Assembly (NCBI RefSeq): GCF_003590095.1
Contig: NC_039492.1
Span: 4,216,001 to 4,280,000, forward strand
From: Trichoplusia ni
Taxonomy: Eukaryota; Arthropoda; Insecta; Lepidoptera; Noctuidae
Length of the DNA: 64,000 nt
Direction: 5' to 3'
Shown here: piece after piece, positions 57,384 to 64,000 of the stretch
Position numbering within the stretch: the first letter of the stretch is position 1
How the letters are laid out: each line of letters begins with the position of its first letter
Notes under the pieces: model-generated
Seen by the model: the letters and a program-made list of their open reading frames with translations, nothing else
What the model was told of the DNA's origin: nothing
The model's database searches: none
Made by a program: the position numbers and the translations under genes

Positions 57384-60300
57384 CATAGTAACATACACAA
57401 TACACAAGAATGGCGTAGTACGTACGGTCACTACAGTCACTAAAGAAAACATTCGGTGCATTACCGCAGTGATTCACGTTTCCACGTTCAATCATTGTTA
57501 TTTTCGCCATAAATGCTTAAACCGTTTGGCTCCTTGCCATTCATACCATTTTGTCAGTGAAGTATGGGTATACCAGCGGCCATATATAACTCGAGATAAT
57601 ATTAGTAACGGAACATAATTATATGGGATGCAGCTTCGTTGCAGACGCCATGGCGTTTCACTTTATCAAGATAAGAACAAATTACTACCGTTTATAGCGT
57701 TTTAGAACAATACCAATATGTAGCAAAACAGATAATAATTTAATTGGTTAAAAACGCAATTTAACTAGAAAACAAAAGCAAATTGCAGTTTTCAAGGAAG
57801 TTTTTGATCTTAATTTTGAAATCTCTGCATTTTAAGAGAGTTAAAAATTTGTCTTAAAAAATCTGCTGTACAATTTAAAAATTTAGATGATGTTGATGGC
57901 TATTTCCTATTATTAAGTTAATTATTTAAAAACACATTAATGCGATCTAATGGTCTACATATTTAACGTTTACGACCTACGCATATTATGATGGTGGACG
58001 CTAAAAGAATGATGACTTTTTGCTGTTATTGCTATTATAATTAAGATAATTTGCGGAGTATAAGCACGGCCAAGGTATGCGCATTAACTAGCTCCGGGAT
58101 TGCTTGCCTGCGGTCAATCACGTACGCCAGACTACGAATAAAAAGGACTGCCTCCCTCGTCACAGTTTATTGCGACAAATCGTAAATTGTAAACGCCGAG
58201 ATCCTTAACACAATATTATACGCTAAAGTGCAGATTTATTTATAGTACTTTAGCAGCCCACCACTTTAGCGTCGAGTTCAGAGTTTGTGCAAATAATAAG
58301 CACTCTATGTGATAATTGTGTTTTCTATTTTTTACTTCGTGAGCAACGCACACTTATTTACTTTTAAATATAAATCAATGACATAACATAGCATATTTTA
58401 GTAACTTATGAAATACATAGAAACTATTATAAGAATGACCCAACAGAATCAGCGGATATGAAGTGCATAGACCTGAAAATTCTGCGTATTTTTATGTTTT
58501 GTAAACTTCAGTTATTGAATAGTAATACAATGTTATTCGCAACGACTAATCTTTCAGCTAACTGTTTAATACAAATCGGGAGCAAACACAACCAACAAAC
58601 ATCCGCGCAATCACACCATTCTGAGAAATTATAAATACAACCCGTTGACCTATATATGAGCGTGTTTTATACATTAATATGTTACACAATTTTCATGCAC
58701 GTCAATGCAATCACGGGGATCGTTAAGTCGTACTTGATGAAACGCTCGCTACTGTCATCAATCATTGCTTTACTTAAGTAATAACTTGTGCACACATACG
58801 CAATCCTCAATTACTTTTTGCCACTTCGCAAAATATGTATGTTCTACAATTATTTGCATGAACTTTAAGTCATTTCGACATGCCGTTGGATCGGAGTTAC
58901 CCTTTTGTTGGTGATACTGTAAATTGATGATAATCATAACCTCTGTATGATTGATTGATGGGGTTACATATCGTTGGGTAATGTTGGTAATCTGAATGGG
59001 CTTAACCACCTGACATTTGGAGTCACTCACCTCACATATGGCCCACAAGTGACACAGATCGTGTAAAAAGGTCAAACCGACTCTTTCCAGTCGCGGCTCC
59101 CGTGTATTAATTGCCCGTAAGACATATCGTAACGATTTACTTGGCCCGTTTGTTTACAAGTTAACTGACATTTCATTATCTATTTCTTAATTTATTGACA
59201 CCATATTAAAAGGGCACACGTCCCAGTTTCATCCAATGATTCATTTAAACTTTAATATCAACATGTTTACAGATTTCCAGACCTGAGTTTTACAAACCAG
59301 TCACTCACTTAATGAATGTTATTTGTCTTGATCTTTACGGTGGTCCTCGCTATCGTCAGACATAAATAATGTGAGACAGGAAGCCAAATCTGGTCAATCA
59401 CCTGGAAAACTAAGCTATTTGTAAGCTGACACCACATTTGTTGGCTTCGGACTTTTACTACACATTATACACATAATAGGCTTATACTTATGAGTCTTAT
59501 TTATTCGTCCACACTGCTTGCCTACAAGGTCTTTGAAAGTTACGCTCTGCGAACTAAACCGCTAAATAAAACAAGAAATATTAATTTAACGCAAAATGTT
59601 ATCAGTTACGCTAACAATAGATAGATTAATCAATTTAAAACTGCATCAATCTAAACTCCTTTTTGTGCAGTTGACCGTGACATAAAATGCACTAACTAAT
59701 GGCGAAACATTTTTACTCAACTAAAATTCTTGCACTTGCCAACAGTCATTAAATTAACACGGCTCTTTGGTTTGAGAAGGCTGACGTTTTTGTAATGATC
59801 GGCAGCTAAGAAAAACAACCAAAAAAGGTTTAAGGTTAGTAAAACTTCAAATATCGATCTTACAGCTCTAGGTTACAATTATTACAGTACGCAATATAAC
59901 TATGTAAAAAGACGGAACATAAATAAAGGAATAAATAACATTTATTAACTTGTCTTATGACACAAGCACTATCCTAAATAGTTCACTCCCTTAATGAATT
60001 GTCTAGATGCTGTTACGGATAAACAGTAATAAGGCCTACGGTTAGTTCAAAATAAGCCAAAGCTGTATAGAGTTAGCAATTTCATCGCCTACGATCAAAT
60101 ATAACTGGTTCCCATCAGATTGGTTTTCTTACGACATAGCACTACAACACGTCCCAAACAACACCTATTATGTACTCAGTTTTCATTTATATTTAACCGG
60201 CTATTATTAAATACCTCCTACGTTGACACAGCTGTACGACAGCAAATCAATCGCGATACGAATCATACTTGACATTACTAATTACAGTAATTAAAAAAAA

Positions 60301-61423
60301 ATGCCCCACCAAATTTGGTAGCGTGAAAAGTGTGAGATCCCAACACATCAATCAATACAATTAACAGCGCTCCACTTACCTATTAACATGTGTTAACATT
60401 GAGCGCGTAAACATCTCAGTTCTTTGTAACGCCTTGCGTAAGTTACCTTTAAAAATTGTGTATTACAAAGGGCATGTTATTTCATGTTGAGTGGTTCGGC
60501 GAGTTAATAAGATAACGCAATCAAGTGCAACAGCTGTCTAGGTATAATTGAGTGTATGGCAACTGTAGTTTATTACAAGCTGAATCCCTCATCAGAGCCG
60601 AGTTATAATGAAATGTTAACGAAGTTTATTCTTCATAGTTCGCGTTCAGGACTGAATCATCGCCCTTAAAACTACGGATGTTAGGTTGTTTGATTAATGT
60701 ATTAAGCAAGACTATCTACATCTGCCAGTTCGATTAATGTTATGTAATAGTAGTCCCGCGTCGCTCCCAGGGATAGACGGGTAATGTATAAGGTAGTGAA
60801 ATCTCAGCGGGTTTCATGCGATAATTGGCTTACTTGACTACATACTAGAAAGACCTTTAAGAAAAACATGCTTTCTTAAGCTTGTGAGCCTGACATTCAT
60901 ACGATAAACATCTTCTATAAAAGTTACGCTTTTCTCAAATCTATAATTGCATTTACCTACATAAATTCTCATTGACCTCAGTACCTCAGTACCATACGGT
61001 GAATCGAATCTAATTAATTACGAAAGCAATTTATTAAACTATCACGCAAGATGATTGTCGAGGAAGTACATAATAGGTCGTTGTTACGTCACGTTGCTAT
61101 AACTATTGTAAATGGTAATCGATTACTTAGCGACTACCGTGATTACCTTTTGAACTTGCTTTCAGAAACTAGGAACCATAAAATAAAGAAGATGGATATG
61201 AGCACAATGAAAACGAATAAAAATCTGATAAAAAAATAATGAAACAGAGATATTCAACGATGTGTCTACGAAATATCTAAAGAAAATACTCATATCAGAC
61301 ATACTGTCTGTATTATTTTATTTTTTTTGTTTTCTCTCTACTATTAGTGGAAACTTTTAATTGGCTTTAGTTTTGCTATAAGCTTGTTCAATCTTTGTTA
61401 TTAGCTGTAAGTTTTCCTAATAT

Positions 61424-61451
61424 AATAAAATAAATAAATAAATAAATAAAA
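61424..61451 (+). repeat. AAAT microsatellite
   Basis: About six to seven AAAT units in a row within the long integrin intron. Confidence 0.8.
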
Positions 61452-64000
61452 TTAAGTCAGCCTCATTCATACATCTAGTTAGTCGGTTTCATAGTAATAA
61501 CTATAAAGAAAAATCGAAGCGAAACTTTAATAAATTTCACACTCCATTCTTTTTAAAACTCTTTTCAAAAAGTCAATTCATATCTTTTATTGCTTAGATA
61601 CGGAAACTGAACTCTTTCTGTGGAATGGCGACACTGCACTTTTGTTTTGGCACCGACCGACAGCGTCCCGCTCGCCATTCTCTGTTTAATAAAAGTTCCT
61701 TGGCTCGAGTTATCTTGATGATACTTTAATACATTTTTAGTATTTTTAGTCTCTTTTGAATGCTTGCGAGGCGACAGTGGTTTACTCTTTAAAGTTTTTG
61801 TTTTATTTTCACCCTCGTAAATAATTTCATACAAGGTTACATGGTTTTGTCTCTGCTTCTGTTAACAATATATTTATCACAGCAGCTACTTGAAAGTACC
61901 AAATAATTTCTTTTGAATTTGTTTAAAGAGTTTTAAAAAGCAGTCTACCTTTATTATTTTCTCTCTTAAATTTCAATAGGTTCACATAGTCTGAAATGTT
62001 GCCAAGCATTTTTCCACTCACACTAAAATGTTATTAACCCCGGGATGCGTCAAACTAGTGTGATGCACAAATATTGGGTTTAAGCCAACTCATCGATTTT
62101 TCTACAAACATGTTTACTAGAATTCCTTTTTGCAATTCCCTTGTATTCTACACAAAGTGCGATGACCCCAGTAACTGAATACGTAGGAATGTAAACTTTT
62201 TTTGTATTACAAAAGTGTGTCGCCGTGTTGTTTTAATTTTAGCTACACTACGTGACAATATGTCAAGCCAATATTCTTAAATCAGCAAAATGTTAATTTA
62301 ATATTTAGGACAGCTGCGACTCTTGCTATTACAATGTATGTACGTGATTTTGAATAAACGGTTCAATACCTACACATAACGGAAAGATTACTCGTTTACT
62401 TGAAAACAATGAACTCAGAGTTAAATAAAAGACGTTTATTTAATTTAAACACAAATTGCGGTTGATAAATTAGGAGAACGCGGAAAATACTAAGGCTCGC
62501 GCCAGATTAAAATATAATTCTTAGAAAATAATAGAAACTTTACCCCACAAATGACTCAAATGGTGTTTGGTTACCAAGAAAACAACATGCGGCCCATGAG
62601 GGTGATCTCATTTCGACGAGAATTCAATAACTTTTGTTTTCTAATAAAGAGGGGTATCGGGACTATTGTTTATAACTTATCAATACGATGATCTTTATTA
62701 GTATATTTAATTCGGCGAGCGAAAATATTATTCGTTAAACAAGAGGGAGACAATTATTTGAATGACTTTATACAATCATTGTGAATACGGTAGGGAAGAG
62801 AGACTGAATATAAATATTATAATTAAACTTGAAGGTGCGATCTACCTAATGCAAAATACGGGGAGAGAAAAACGCGTCTTGTTCATAGTCGCGGTCAATG
62901 TTCTACTCTATTAATAAGAAGTCAAAACACTACAAGATAATCAGATTCCACGCATATAGGTTTATTATTTTTATTAACATATAACTGGTTAGAACTGGCT
63001 GTGTCGCAACAGGCAGACAACCTTTCTATAGGCAGTCATATCGCCTGCCGCCCACACTGCTCAATAGAGATGTACCAAATAGCCGAATAACCGATATTTT
63101 TTGTAGATCTTAATTTGAAAACAATAAAAAGTTAATTAAAGATTAACGGGTTCAGAACTTGTGTCGAAAGGTCACTATTTGAATATGTATTATCAGTTAA
63201 TGGTAACGATAACTAATTTGAGACGTTTTAATCCACTAATGATTTTGTAAGCAAAACTTGCTAATATTATACTTATTACTCAAGTTATATTATTAGGTAT
63301 CCCACAAATTATGTAACTTAGGAGGTTCTTACGAGATTTATGTTTACGAACTATTCTTACGCAAAAGCACAAATCAGTTCTACAATTGATGTAATAAATG
63401 AACGTGTTTAACTGATAGTCTATTTCCGTAATAACAGTGGTCTCGTAGGCGAATGAGGCGAACGCAAACATCAGTGATAAGGCAAAGTCAAGAATTTTAT
63501 CACGGCCTTTAAAACTATTACCATTAATTTATTAACCAATTATAATAATACATTACGACACGTCATAATTATACTGCCATTCTTCACTAACGATGAAGAA
63601 ATCGAGAAAATAATTCGAAAAAAGTTAGTTTATCGATCACGTTATTAAGGTACTACCCTAGTTTGACTTGCCTCCGTAATTTCATAGTGTTATGTATCGC
63701 AATCTCTGTCACACGATCTGTGGTGCTGTAAAGTATCGGTAAGAACAGAGGGCGTAGCTTAGAAACATTTGTATAGTTGCCAATTATGATAGCAATCGCG
63801 AAATACCGAAATCACAACTTAAGGCCGACTTCCATACATCGTTCCGTACATTTTACGTACTTAATGAGTATGTGTCGGTATAGACCGACTAGTTTCGGAC
63901 TTGAGGTGACATAGAGGCAGAGTCGCGAGTTTGAATTTCACCATCCTCACAAAAATTACTTACTGAAGTGGACGTGCGACTAAAGTTATTGTAACGATTT

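Larger units (their letters stand above)
51905..64000 (+). other. Intron 1 of the third integrin beta gene (>12 kb)
   Basis: AT-rich, with no exon I can support on either strand; the longest frames here have no recognisable domain. It contains a MITE copy, a 5S-like SINE, a palindromic CRE-like site and a short AAAT microsatellite. The intron may instead end beyond an unseen small exon. Confidence 0.6.

Noticed and set aside
58770..59075. 101-codon minus-strand open frame in the long integrin intron
   Set aside because: No domain, no signal peptide and no good splice or start context.

Overview
This is a piece of an insect nuclear genome, almost certainly a moth of the noctuid type (Lepidoptera). 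The protein genes are split by GT-AG introns. The base composition is AT-rich. Introns and intergenic DNA carry tRNA-derived SINEs, foldback MITEs and 3' ends of non-LTR retrotransposons of kinds I recognise from Lepidoptera. There is no prokaryotic content. Exon models were built by hand from splice sites, phase and reading frame. Where all phases close, the model is strong; where they do not, the entry says so.

Layout. (1) 0.5-4.5 kb, minus: a nuclear regulator joining a BTB/POZ domain, a basic nuclear-localisation stretch and a zeste-type Myb/SANT-like DNA-binding domain. (2) 6.1-9.0 kb, plus: a complete secreted or lysosomal acid lipase (415 aa, 5 exons). (3) 9.8-27.1 kb: a head-to-head pair of related genes. 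The minus member is a small cysteine-rich coiled-coil gene. The plus member is a 22-exon gene for a coiled-coil protein of about 2,599 aa, with six consecutive microexons and an exon made of a degenerate tetrapeptide array. (4) 27.7-39.4 kb: a second head-to-head pair, two complete eight-exon integrin beta genes (764 and 769 aa). (5) 39.4-51.7 kb: a repeat-filled interval. It holds several copies of an unclassified ~0.5-0.6 kb repeat, a 1,000-N gap, a broken pogo-like DNA transposon and two apparently identical ~2 kb blocks either side of the gap. (6) 51.76 kb to the end: exon 1 of a third integrin beta gene, followed by more than 12 kb of its first intron.

How the genes relate. The integrin cluster (minus, plus, plus) looks like local duplication. 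The first two copies share exon phases, and two exons are exactly equal in length. Both have lost the specificity-determining disulphide loop and the ADMIDAS acidic pair of the beta I-like domain, and both have an altered membrane-proximal NPxY, so ligand binding and talin coupling may differ from a canonical beta chain. The coiled-coil pair also looks like an inverted duplication, with one copy shrunk and diverged.

The best candidates for something undescribed are: the dispersed repeat with a hairpin whose paired bases change together between copies; the 5S rRNA-derived SINE; the microexon ladder plus tetrapeptide array; the BTB plus zeste-type domain fusion; and the filled/empty transposon site around the gap, which is more likely an uncollapsed haplotype than a true duplication.
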